Below, piece by piece: positions 8,476 through 16,344 of a stretch of 38,878 nucleotides of DNA (position 1 is the stretch's first letter; each line of letters opens with the position of its first letter). The notes under the pieces were generated by a model. It worked only from the letters and a program-made list of their open reading frames with translations, made no database searches and was not told the origin of the DNA. Origin of the DNA: Sphingobacterium tabacisoli (lineage in GTDB: Bacteria; Bacteroidota; Bacteroidia; Sphingobacteriales; Sphingobacteriaceae); contig NZ_JAEQMU010000010.1 of NCBI RefSeq assembly GCF_017908035.1, positions 1 to 38,878 on the forward strand, given 5' to 3'. Made by a program: the position numbers and the translations under genes.

Positions 8476-8517
8476 AACTTTCATGTCTTTTGGTGACCCA
8501 AAGGAATCATGAAAGTT
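8476..8517. other. Large imperfect inverted repeat upstream of pirin
   Basis: AACTTTCATG (8476-8485) pairs with CATGAAAGTT (8508-8517). Inside, CTTTTGG (8487-8493) pairs with CCAAAGG (8498-8504), with one G-U pair and a four-base loop. It stands in the upstream region or 5' leader of the pirin gene and has no T tract, so it is not an ordinary terminator. An operator or an RNA leader structure are possible roles. Confidence 0.6.
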
Positions 8518-8568
8518 TTATACCTAAAGTTACATAATATATGTTAGTTATAAACTGAAGAAAATTTG

Positions 8569-8620
8569 AAAAAATGCCATCCTATAAAGGCGTGCCTAGC
8601 AAGGCACGCCTTTATAGGAT
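8569..8620 (-). terminator. Terminator of the hut operon
   Basis: A perfect 19-bp stem (8579-8597 with 8602-8620) and a four-base loop. On the minus strand TTTTTT follows four bases after the stem. It sits just past the hutG stop codon. Confidence 0.85.
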
Positions 8621-8634
8621 AAGAACCGTTTTCT

Positions 8635-9594
8635 TTAAAACTTCTGTAAGATCTTAAAGATCAAATCAGAGCCTAACTTAGTCGTCCGCTGGTCAATATC
8701 ATAAACTGGATTTAACTCAGCGACATCCACACTTACTAAATTAGGCAAACGGATAATTTCCTGAAAAATCTGTTGAAAGGTTACATCTGGAACAAGACCA
8801 TTAAAAGCCAAAGCACTCACCCCCGGAGCATAAGGCGCGGCAAAAGCATCTAAATCTATCGTCAGATAAACCAGATCTACCTGAACTGCAAAATCTTGCA
8901 CTGCCTTCCGTATTTCCAACACGTTACCCGCATGGACATCCTCAGCCTTTATAACCGTTGTTCCTGTATCTTTAGCATAAGCTAATAGCGATGGCGTATT
9001 CGAAATATCTTGAATCCCTAACGCCAAATAATGAAAAGGCTTTCCCTCCCGAGACAGATCATCGGCTATCTGATAAAATCCTGTACCCGAATTTCCTACA
9101 CCATCTTTCAGAGGGCGAATATCCAGGTGTGCATCGATATTAATAATTCCAATGGATTTACCCTCTACATGCAATCCCTTAAAGTGCCCATAGGTAATCT
9201 CATGCCCACCTCCCAATAAGAGAGGGAACCCGCCTTGCTGGCGGATCTTGGCAACCAGTTCAGCGAGGCGCTGTTGGGCTGCTTCCAGCCCAGTATCTTG
9301 ACAATAAACGTCTCCAGCATCCAGTAATCGGATTTGATCCGAAAAATGTACCGGCAATCCTGCTAATATTTTTCGGAATTGAGCAGGGGCATTCTGAGCA
9401 CCTACCCTTCCCTGATTACGGCGCACGCCTTCATCACAACAAAACCCCAACAGCACAACTGCATTTTTCAGTTCTTGTGTTTCGTCCAGATCGATCGAAC
9501 GCACCTCTTGATGCCAGCGTCGCAGTCCTTGCTCCGTACCATCAACACGACCTGCCCAATGTCCGGGATTCCCTGGTTGATATAATGAATTCAT
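8635..9594 (-). CDS. hutG: Formimidoylglutamase
   Basis: Hydrolyses N-formimino-L-glutamate to glutamate and formamide, the last step of histidine degradation; Mn-dependent, cytoplasmic, ureohydrolase (arginase) fold. The 319-residue product shows the metal-site motifs GGGHEITYGH (H131), NIDAHLDIR (D154, H156, D158) and TIDLDAFAAPYAPG. The frame stays open for 53 further codons upstream to 9753, but that extension lies in the spacer after hutU and is Cys-rich without family likeness. The ATG at 9594 gives the natural N-terminus MNSLYQPGNPGHWAGR. It is last in the hut operon, 165 nt after hutU, a wide gap for this otherwise overlapping string. Agmatinase or arginase are unlikely given the operon. 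Confidence 0.92.
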   Translation of the reverse strand: MNSLYQPGNPGHWAGRVDGTEQGLRRWHQEVRSIDLDETQELKNAVVLLGFCCDEGVRRNQGRVGAQNAPAQFRKILAGLPVHFSDQIRLLDAGDVYCQDTGLEAAQQRLAELVAKIRQQGGFPLLLGGGHEITYGHFKGLHVEGKSIGIINIDAHLDIRPLKDGVGNSGTGFYQIADDLSREGKPFHYLALGIQDISNTPSLLAYAKDTGTTVIKAEDVHAGNVLEIRKAVQDFAVQVDLVYLTIDLDAFAAPYAPGVSALAFNGLVPDVTFQQIFQEIIRLPNLVSVDVAELNPVYDIDQRTTKLGSDLIFKILQKF

Positions 9595-9759
9595 ATGTAA
9601 ATAATTATCTTCGATGAGCTCGCAAGCTCGGTTTGTCTTCAATGGCCATATGGAATATCCAAAGTATATTATGCACGACTTTATTACTGTTGGTGTGCAT
9701 GCTGCTCCGCGGTCATGCATGTTTGTGCAGTCCGTGCTACATGGATATTTCATGCTGAC
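9595..9759 (-). other. hutU-hutG spacer
   Basis: A 165-nt gap in an otherwise overlapping operon. On the minus strand it contains GAGCT-TGCG-AGCTC (a short hairpin) and a pair of TGCATG/CATGCA inverted repeats. There is no T tract, so it is not an evident terminator. I find no clear promoter. It may be a leftover or an mRNA stability element. Confidence 0.4.
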
Positions 9760-11769
9760 CTATTCAAAAAGTTTATCCAACACCGCAGTATCCACCAATT
9801 CGGCTTTTGTAACTTTCAATGTAGGGCTTCGCTGCAGTTCTGTTTCTATCGCCTGCATGGCCTCTTTATTGCGGGCCCAAGCTCTACGTGCGATTCCATT
9901 ATTAACATCAAAGAACAACATATTACGCAATTTCTCTTCTGCAGCGGCGGAACCGTCCAACAACATACCGAAACCGCCATTGATTACCTCACCCCATCCT
10001 ACACCGCCACCGTTATGGATAGACACCCATGTAGCACCTCTGAAACTATCACCAATGACATTATGTATCGCCATATCGGCCGTAAATTTACTGCCATCAT
10101 AGATATTGCTCGTTTCCCGATAAGGCGAATCCGTACCACTCACGTCATGGTGATCTCTACCCAGCACAACAGGTGCAGACAACTGCCCCGCTTGTACCGC
10201 ATCGTTAAATGCTTTTGCAATTTTCGTACGACCCAATGCATCAGCATATAAGATACGAGCTTGAGACCCCACTACCAAACGGTTTTCTTCAGCATCCGAG
10301 ATCCATTTTATATTATCCGCAAGTTGCTGTTTGATTTCTTCTGGTGCTTCTTTCTGTAGATCCTCCATCACCTCAAGAGTAATTCGATCTGTTGTGCGAA
10401 GATCCTCAGCCTTGCCTGAAGTACACACCCAACGGAATGGTCCAAAACCATAGTCAAAACACATTGGACCTAGAATGTCCTGTACATAAGACGGGTATTT
10501 AAAGTTAATACCATCAACAGCCAGCACATCAGCTCCGGCACGCGAGGCTTCCAACAGAAAGGCATTTCCATAATCGAAAAAGTAAGTTCCACGTGCAGCG
10601 TGCTTATTAATAGCATTGGCCTGTCTCACCAAAGATTGTTGCACCGCCTTTTTAAATTCTTCGGGTTCTTCTGCAATCATCCTATTCGCCTCCTCAAAAC
10701 TATATCCCACCGGATAGTATCCACCAGACCAAGGATTATGCAATGATGTCTGGTCCGAACCAACCGTAACAAACACTTCTTGCTCATAAAAAGCTTCCCA
10801 TACATCTACCACGTTACCTATATAAGCCAATGACACGACTTCTTCCTCTTGGATTGCCTGTTTTACCCGGACTATAAGTCCCTGCATATTTTCATGCAGC
10901 TCGTCGACCCAACCCTGTTCGTGGCGCTTGCGTGCCGCAGCGGGATTCACTTCTGCACATACCGTAACACAACTCGCTATATTTCCAGCCTTAGGCTGCG
11001 CACCACTCATCCCCCCTAATCCCGAAGTCAGGAAAATTTTGCCCCGAGAACTATCGCCCTTTTTCAGATGCTTACGAAAAGCATTCATAACTGTAATCGT
11101 AGTACCATGTACAATACCCTGTGGGCCAATATACATGTACGAACCTGCAGTCATCTGTCCATATTGCGTAACCCCCAAAGCATTGAAGCGCTCCCAATCA
11201 TCGGGCTTGGAATAATTAGGAATCATCATCCCGTTGGTCACCACAACTCTTGGTGCTGAAGTGGATGATGGGAACAATCCCATCGGGTGCCCTGAGTACA
11301 TATGCAAGGTCTGCTCCTCTGTCATCTTTGCCAAATATTGCATCGTCAACAGATACTGTGCCCAGTTTTGGAATACTGCACCATTCCCCCCATAAGTAAT
11401 CAACTCATGCGGATGCTGTGCTACCGCAGGATCCAAATTATTCTGTATCATCAGCATAATCGCTGCCGCTTGACGGCTTTGCGCGGGATACTCTTCTATC
11501 GGACGGGCATACATCGCATAAGTCGGGCGGAAACGATACATGTAAATCCGTCCGTAACGACGCAGCTCCTCGAGGAAGTCTGCGGCCAGCTCTTCATGCC
11601 ATCCTGCAGGAAAATAACGTAACGCATTTGCGATAGCCAATCGTTCTTCGTCTTTCGTAAGTATCTGTTTACGTACCGGAGCATGGCTCACCGAAGGATC
11701 TAAAGCCACCTTAGCTGGCAATTGATTCGGTATACCTTGTATTATTTCATTTTTAAATTTCTGCATCAT
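9760..11769 (-). CDS. hutU: Urocanate hydratase (urocanase)
   Basis: Adds water to urocanate to give 4-imidazolone-5-propionate, using tightly bound NAD+ as an electrophile; cytoplasmic. Motifs present are YGGNGAVFQNW, YSGHPMGLFPS, TAGSYMYIGPQGIVHGTT (NAD region), TSGLGGMSGAQPKAG, VGSDQTSLHNPWSGGYYPVG and FGPFRWVCTSG, whose Cys matches the conserved active-site Cys of Pseudomonas urocanase. At 669 residues it is the long form, about 110 residues longer than the Pseudomonas enzyme. The first ATG overlaps the hutI stop (TAATG), and a second ATG follows at once. It lies between hutI and hutG in the leftward operon. Confidence 0.95.
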   Translation of the reverse strand: MMQKFKNEIIQGIPNQLPAKVALDPSVSHAPVRKQILTKDEERLAIANALRYFPAGWHEELAADFLEELRRYGRIYMYRFRPTYAMYARPIEEYPAQSRQAAAIMLMIQNNLDPAVAQHPHELITYGGNGAVFQNWAQYLLTMQYLAKMTEEQTLHMYSGHPMGLFPSSTSAPRVVVTNGMMIPNYSKPDDWERFNALGVTQYGQMTAGSYMYIGPQGIVHGTTITVMNAFRKHLKKGDSSRGKIFLTSGLGGMSGAQPKAGNIASCVTVCAEVNPAAARKRHEQGWVDELHENMQGLIVRVKQAIQEEEVVSLAYIGNVVDVWEAFYEQEVFVTVGSDQTSLHNPWSGGYYPVGYSFEEANRMIAEEPEEFKKAVQQSLVRQANAINKHAARGTYFFDYGNAFLLEASRAGADVLAVDGINFKYPSYVQDILGPMCFDYGFGPFRWVCTSGKAEDLRTTDRITLEVMEDLQKEAPEEIKQQLADNIKWISDAEENRLVVGSQARILYADALGRTKIAKAFNDAVQAGQLSAPVVLGRDHHDVSGTDSPYRETSNIYDGSKFTADMAIHNVIGDSFRGATWVSIHNGGGVGWGEVINGGFGMLLDGSAAAEEKLRNMLFFDVNNGIARRAWARNKEAMQAIETELQRSPTLKVTKAELVDTAVLDKLFE

Positions 11770-13016
11770 TATTTTAAATTAGATCGAACAGCTACCCCGT
11801 TCTTCCAAACAGCTGATGGTTGCAATGCTCCTTGTAGGTAAGTGATGTTCTGATAATTGTTCGTATCGTAGAGGACAAAGTCGGCTAACTGTCCTTCGAC
11901 CAACCGACCTCTATCAGAGAGATTCAAGGCTTGTGCTGCTCTAAACGTAACGGCTGCCAACACTTCGGCATTGGAGAGTTTCTCCATCGTTGCCAAAATA
12001 CCAGCCGATGCAATGAGCTGCCCCATAGGTGCCGAGCCTGGATTCCAGTCGGTCGCAATTGCCAAGGAGGCACCTGCATCCAATAAGCGTCGAGCTGGTG
12101 TAAATGCACAGCCTATTCCCAGAGAAGCTGCAGGCAAAGCGACAGCTACTACATCCGAATCCGCAAGTAGTGCAATCTCTGCATCTGTTGATGCCTCCAG
12201 ATGATCGGCCGATACCGCATCAAAAGCAACAGCAACCGCAGATCCCGAGGTACTGAATTGATCAGCATGTACAGTAATCTTAAAGCCCAGCTCTTTTGCT
12301 TTTTTGAAATAATCCTGAATATCTTCTGCCGAAAAGGCAGTCTGTTCGATAAAAGCATCTATCCGCTCAGTCAGCTTCTCCTCCTTCAACACAGGGAAAA
12401 GATCTGCAGCCATAAGAGCTAGGTATTCTTTCGCTGTCCCTTCAAAATCTTTTGGCTTCATGTGTGCTGCCAGACAAGTTGGGACAAGATCCATCTCCAG
12501 TTCCGCATTAGCCTGCTTGACTGCCCGCAATGTCTTCAGCTCTTCCTCCTTATTAAGTCCGTACCCACTTTTCACCTCTACAGTGGTAATTCCTTGCGCC
12601 AAAAGATAAGCTGCCCTACGCTTTGTCAATTCCTTCAGTTCCTCTTGTGTCGCCTCACGTGTATGTTTGACCGTACTCCAAATACCACCACCTGCTTGGG
12701 CAATCTCCAAATAGGAACTCCCCGCATTACGCATCGCAAAATCATTAGCACGATTGCCACCAAAGGCAATGTGTGTATGGCAATCAACAAATGAAGGTAA
12801 ACAGACCTTATCTCCCGTGATCACCTCCACCTCTACCGCATCTCCCGCCTGACTACGGAGTGTCTCAAAATCACCTACCGCTTTGACTTTTCCATTTTCG
12901 ATCCATAACCCACCCTGCTCAATTACCTCGAGTTGACTGTCATTCAATGCCCCTTTAAGAGGCAGATCACGCATGGTCAGCAACTGCCTAAAAGGTCCTA
13001 TAAGTACTTCGTTCAT
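11769..13016 (-). CDS. hutI: Imidazolonepropionase
   Basis: Hydrolyses 4-imidazolone-5-propionate to N-formimino-L-glutamate, the third step of histidine degradation. It is a 415-residue amidohydrolase with a metal-binding TIM barrel. Visible motifs are PSFVDCHTHIAFGGNR (H80, H82), ITVHADQFS, SADHLEAS and ATDWNPGSAPMG, which supply the remaining ligands and the catalytic Asp. The last strand, RGRLVEGQLADFVLYD, forms the composite beta domain with the N-terminus. It starts 2 nt after the hutH stop and overlaps hutU by one base, so translation is coupled along the operon. Confidence 0.95.
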   Translation of the reverse strand: MNEVLIGPFRQLLTMRDLPLKGALNDSQLEVIEQGGLWIENGKVKAVGDFETLRSQAGDAVEVEVITGDKVCLPSFVDCHTHIAFGGNRANDFAMRNAGSSYLEIAQAGGGIWSTVKHTREATQEELKELTKRRAAYLLAQGITTVEVKSGYGLNKEEELKTLRAVKQANAELEMDLVPTCLAAHMKPKDFEGTAKEYLALMAADLFPVLKEEKLTERIDAFIEQTAFSAEDIQDYFKKAKELGFKITVHADQFSTSGSAVAVAFDAVSADHLEASTDAEIALLADSDVVAVALPAASLGIGCAFTPARRLLDAGASLAIATDWNPGSAPMGQLIASAGILATMEKLSNAEVLAAVTFRAAQALNLSDRGRLVEGQLADFVLYDTNNYQNITYLQGALQPSAVWKNGVAVRSNLK

Positions 13017-13018
13017 CC

Positions 13019-14578
13019 CTAATAATTTTCAAAATGTTCAACACCTGCGCCAAAATACGCTTTATCACCTGTAGCTTTGGCCAGCTCGACCAATTCACCC
13101 GATTTTACCAATGCCAACGCTTTGTCCATAATATCCTGCATAGGCTGATCTTCTTCCAGATGAGGAATATGCTTGCGGATATGCTGATGTAAGGCTTCTA
13201 CAACAGCTGTAGATTGCAGTGGTCTATGAAAATCCTTAGCTTGTGCTGCGCAAAGCAGCTCTACACTTAATATCTTATCCACATTATCAATAACCTGTAA
13301 TAACTTTCTTCCAGATATCGACCCCATACTCACATGATCTTCCTGTCCCATCGATGTGGGTATGCTATCTGCCGAAGCAGGGAAACAAAGTCCTTTATTC
13401 TCACTGGCAATAGCGGCAGTTGTGTACTGCAAAATCATAAAACCAGAATTTAGACCTGTTGCCTTCATCAACAACTTAGGCACCCCATTTGTTTCTCCCT
13501 CTAGAGAAAGATACACCCTACGATCGGATATATTCCCCAATTCACTAACAGCTAGTGTCGCATAATCCAACGGAAGTGCAATAGGCTGTCCATGGAACGA
13601 ACCTCCACTAATGGTCAGTTCACTATTTATAATAATAGGGTTGTCTGTTACTGCATTAATCTCTGTTTCAATAATTTCTTTAAAATGCAGCCAAGCGTTG
13701 CGGGAAGCACCATGCACCTGTGGTATACAACGCATCGAATAAGGATCCTGTACTCTCGAACAGTTCTTATGCGACTCTAAAATTGCAGAGCCCGACAACA
13801 GGTTATGTATCGTCGAAGCGACAAACACATTCCCCTTATACGGTCTCAACTGGTGTAATTCGCTAAAGAACGGTTTGATCGAACCATTCAATCCCTCGAT
13901 CATTAAAGTTGCGATCAGGTCAGCGTTATTCATCAATCGGTTCATCTCGACAACAGCCTTCACGCCATGTGCAGCCATAAACTGTGTTCCGTTGATCAAT
14001 GCTAACCCCTCTTTTGCACCCAGAGCCACAGGTTTCATCTGTAATTCATCCAACACATCGGCTGTATTGCGGATTTCATCTTTATAAAACACCTTTCCGA
14101 GACCAATCAAAGGCAAGAATAGATGTGACAATGGCGCCAGATCACCAGAAGCCCCTACCGATCCCTGTTTCGGGACGACAGGAACGATATCCTGTTGGAT
14201 ATGCCAGATAATACGTTGTACTGTACTCAACTGTACCCCTGAAAAACCTTTGGACAAAGCATGTACCTTTAAAATCATCATCAACTTGGACAACTCCTTA
14301 TCAATAGGCTCTCCTACTCCTACAGCATGACTCATCAAGATGTTCTCCTGCAGTTTACGGGTATCGTTCGCATCAATCAGAGTCGTGCATAACGGACCAA
14401 AACCAGTATTTATTCCATACACTACCTTCCCCGAGTCCACGATTTCCTGTACATATCCTGCACTCTTCTCGATATCCTTTATTACTTCTTCTGTTAAGAT
14501 ACCATTTACTGTACCTCTTGCTATACCTAAAGCAATGGAGCTCTGTAAAAAATCGACTCCGTATTTAAATGTATTCAT
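13019..14578 (-). CDS. hutH: Histidine ammonia-lyase (histidase)
   Basis: Removes ammonia from L-histidine to give urocanate, the first step of the pathway. The 519 residues include VVYGINTGFGPL (catalytic Tyr), the GSVGASGDLAPLSHL segment whose Ala-Ser-Gly (143-145) cyclises to the MIO prosthetic group, NGTQFMAAHG, QDPYSMRCIPQVHGA and TDNPII. Tyrosine or phenylalanine ammonia-lyases share the fold, but the adjoining hutI, hutU and hutG settle the substrate. It is first in the operon, divergent from a LysR-type regulator 78 nt away, with a -7 box at 14598-14605 leaving a leader of about 14 nt. Confidence 0.95.
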   Translation of the reverse strand: MNTFKYGVDFLQSSIALGIARGTVNGILTEEVIKDIEKSAGYVQEIVDSGKVVYGINTGFGPLCTTLIDANDTRKLQENILMSHAVGVGEPIDKELSKLMMILKVHALSKGFSGVQLSTVQRIIWHIQQDIVPVVPKQGSVGASGDLAPLSHLFLPLIGLGKVFYKDEIRNTADVLDELQMKPVALGAKEGLALINGTQFMAAHGVKAVVEMNRLMNNADLIATLMIEGLNGSIKPFFSELHQLRPYKGNVFVASTIHNLLSGSAILESHKNCSRVQDPYSMRCIPQVHGASRNAWLHFKEIIETEINAVTDNPIIINSELTISGGSFHGQPIALPLDYATLAVSELGNISDRRVYLSLEGETNGVPKLLMKATGLNSGFMILQYTTAAIASENKGLCFPASADSIPTSMGQEDHVSMGSISGRKLLQVIDNVDKILSVELLCAAQAKDFHRPLQSTAVVEALHQHIRKHIPHLEEDQPMQDIMDKALALVKSGELVELAKATGDKAYFGAGVEHFENY

Positions 14579-14596
14579 CTTGTCTTTCGTTTTATC

Positions 14597-14634
14597 TCAA
14601 ATTTAACAGCTATATTTGATAACTGGTAATACCA
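14597..14634. promoter_or_regulatory. Divergent hutH / lysR promoters with dyad operator candidate
   Basis: Minus-strand TAAATTTG (14598-14605) and plus-strand TATATTTG (14611-14618) are both exact TAnnTTTG -7 boxes facing outward. Together they form the dyad TCAAAT-N11-ATTTGA (14597-14619), which has the T-N11-A geometry of LysR sites. A second dyad, TGGTAATACCA (14624-14634), lies beside it, upstream of the hut -7 box. Neither -7 box has a good TTTG at 19-21 nt, which suits an activator-dependent promoter. That the LysR protein binds here is inference. Confidence 0.6.
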
Positions 14635-14656
14635 TTTAAGTCAACTATTAATAACT

Positions 14657-15556
14657 ATGAATTATCAAATAGAACTTCGACATCTCCATTATTTCAAGGT
14701 TCTAGCCGAAGAACTTCATTTCCGTAAAGCTGCAGATCGGCTTTTTATCTCCCAACCAGGCCTGAGCAGACAGATCAAACAGATGGAAAGTATTTATAAG
14801 ACTACACTATTTGAACGAACCAAGCGTACAGTGCAATTGACTGAGGCGGGCAAATACCTTTTACACGAAGTTGAACTGCTATTCAGTCAACTCAGCAACA
14901 TTCAAACACAGATTGAAAAGATTGCAGAAGGAAAGATAACATCACTCAAACTGGGATTTATTGGCTCTGCTGTACAGACTATACTTCCCAAACTATTAGC
15001 TTCATTAAAGCAAAAGCAACCTTTGATCGACATCACGCTCAATGAGCTCAGCAATGAAATGCAACTCGAAATGCTGGGACGTAATGAATTGGATTTTGGA
15101 TTTGTACGTGTCGATGGTACGCCACCCCATATAAAATCATTACCTATCCTCACCGAGCATTTCGCGCTTGTTATACCCAAGAATCACCCGCTCAAATCAA
15201 AACCCAATCTTCAGTTGACAGACTTCAAAGATGAGCCCTTCATCCTGTTTTCAAAAGCTTATAGCATTTCCTATTATGACCTAGTGATGAGCATATTTCG
15301 CGACCATGATTTTGTGCCCCATGTCACCCTACGAACGGTCAATGCATTAAGTATATTCAATCTGGTATCTCAGGGACTTGGAGTAGCGATAGTTCCCTCT
15401 TCGTTAAAAAACGGATACAGTACCGACGTTGATTTTATCGAACTCGAACAGATACGCCAGCGTACAACCCTAACCCTGATTTGGAATAGGGAGAACCGCA
15501 ATCCTGGCATATCAGCTTTACTTGAAGAGGTTAAGCACTTGTTAGAAGATAATTAG
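14657..15556 (+). CDS. LysR-family transcriptional regulator, probable hut regulator
   Basis: The 299-residue product has the N-terminal winged helix (LRHLHYFKVLAEELHFRKAADRLFISQ, HTH about residues 22-41, then QPGLSRQIKQME) and a two-lobe substrate-binding domain from about residue 90 (KLGFIGSAVQTILPKLLASLK, VSQGLGVAIVPSS). It is transcribed away from the hut operon across a 78-nt region with a LysR-style dyad, so it most likely controls hut in response to histidine or urocanate. That role is inferred from position. In many proteobacteria the hut regulator is the GntR-type HutC, and none is seen here. Confidence 0.85.
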   Translation: MNYQIELRHLHYFKVLAEELHFRKAADRLFISQPGLSRQIKQMESIYKTTLFERTKRTVQLTEAGKYLLHEVELLFSQLSNIQTQIEKIAEGKITSLKLGFIGSAVQTILPKLLASLKQKQPLIDITLNELSNEMQLEMLGRNELDFGFVRVDGTPPHIKSLPILTEHFALVIPKNHPLKSKPNLQLTDFKDEPFILFSKAYSISYYDLVMSIFRDHDFVPHVTLRTVNALSIFNLVSQGLGVAIVPSSLKNGYSTDVDFIELEQIRQRTTLTLIWNRENRNPGISALLEEVKHLLEDN

Positions 15557-15564
15557 TATATCTG

Positions 15565-16155
15565 TTAATTCAGGTCGTTTTCTATTGCTAGATCATACTT
15601 TAGCAGCAGGAGCTCCAACTGATAGATCGTAAACTTTGCCTTTTTTACCTTATTGAGGTCCAGGTCTAGAATCACATTTGTAGATGTTCTAAAATCGACT
15701 TTCTCGATGTTTGTCCCTACAAAAGTCGCCCCCAGTAGATCACAGTCCGCAAAAACGCTCGCTGACAAATCCGCTTCGCTAAAATCCACCTCGCGCAAGG
15801 AGCATTTCGAAAAACGCATCTTCTTTAGATTTGCACCATAAAATATAGAATAGTCAAGCTGGCATTTTTCAAAAGAAAAAGAGAACATAAACTTATTGAG
15901 GGAGGAGAAATCCAGTCCCATAATCTTACAATCCTTAAAAACCACATTACGCAATCCTACCCCCTGCAGATTCGCCATAGAAAGATTGCATGCATCAAAG
16001 GTACAATCTTCGAAATCATTGGTTCTTAGGTCACTCTTAGAAAAATCACAACCTATAAAATGACACCGGACAAACTCCCGATTACGAAGTCCCTTATCTG
16101 CATAATCAACCTGTTTAAAGGTTTTGTCGGCATGTGTAACAATCTCTGAGTTCAT
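15565..16155 (-). CDS. Pentapeptide-repeat protein, Qnr/McbG-like
   Basis: The 196 residues are mostly A(D/N)LXX-type pentapeptides (CDFSK SDLRT NDFED CTFDA CNLSM ANLQG) forming a right-handed quadrilateral beta helix, with a short break near residue 90 (SSLNKFMFSFSFEK). The helical end, KFTIYQLELLLLKYDLAIE, resembles the C-terminal dimerisation helix of Qnr proteins (NYQASLLMERLGIAVI in QnrB-like sequences). Qnr and McbG protect DNA gyrase from quinolones or microcin B17. Whether this one does is unknown, and many chromosomal homologues have no proven target. It stands alone, convergent with the LysR gene 8 nt away. Confidence 0.85.
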   Translation of the reverse strand: MNSEIVTHADKTFKQVDYADKGLRNREFVRCHFIGCDFSKSDLRTNDFEDCTFDACNLSMANLQGVGLRNVVFKDCKIMGLDFSSLNKFMFSFSFEKCQLDYSIFYGANLKKMRFSKCSLREVDFSEADLSASVFADCDLLGATFVGTNIEKVDFRTSTNVILDLDLNKVKKAKFTIYQLELLLLKYDLAIENDLN

Positions 16156-16201
16156 ATTCTATCTAATTTTCAGGACCTGATCAAGACCCTCAATTTCCTG
16201 C

Positions 16202-16234
16202 TTAAGGTAGGAATTATTTCGCTTGCTTTTCAAA
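16202..16234 (-). promoter_or_regulatory. Candidate promoter of the pentapeptide-repeat gene
   Basis: Minus-strand TTTG (16231-16234), a 21-nt spacer and TACCTTAA (16202-16209), two mismatches from TAnnTTTG. It would give a leader of about 40 nt. Confidence 0.45.
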
Positions 16235-16344
16235 AAGCCGTAACTTGAGTGCATAATTTTACACTTCGTTTATGGAACTACGTCTGTTGCCGCATCCATT
16301 GTACAAAACGTAGTCATTTTTTAGTAAATACAATCACATTATAT

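Noticed and set aside
8569..8620. 19-bp palindrome as a mobile-element end or attachment site
   Set aside because: Its place just after hutG and the T tract in the right direction explain it as a terminator. No transposase or integrase is near.
9614..10251. Plus-strand open frames of 162 and 178 codons over hutU
   Set aside because: They lie opposite a clear urocanase coding region, are Cys/His/Arg rich like typical antisense shadows and have no start signals.
16249..16344. Upstream start for the macroglobulin-like protein
   Set aside because: The added 32 residues are Cys/His rich and precede a complete signal peptide that begins at the ATG at 16345.
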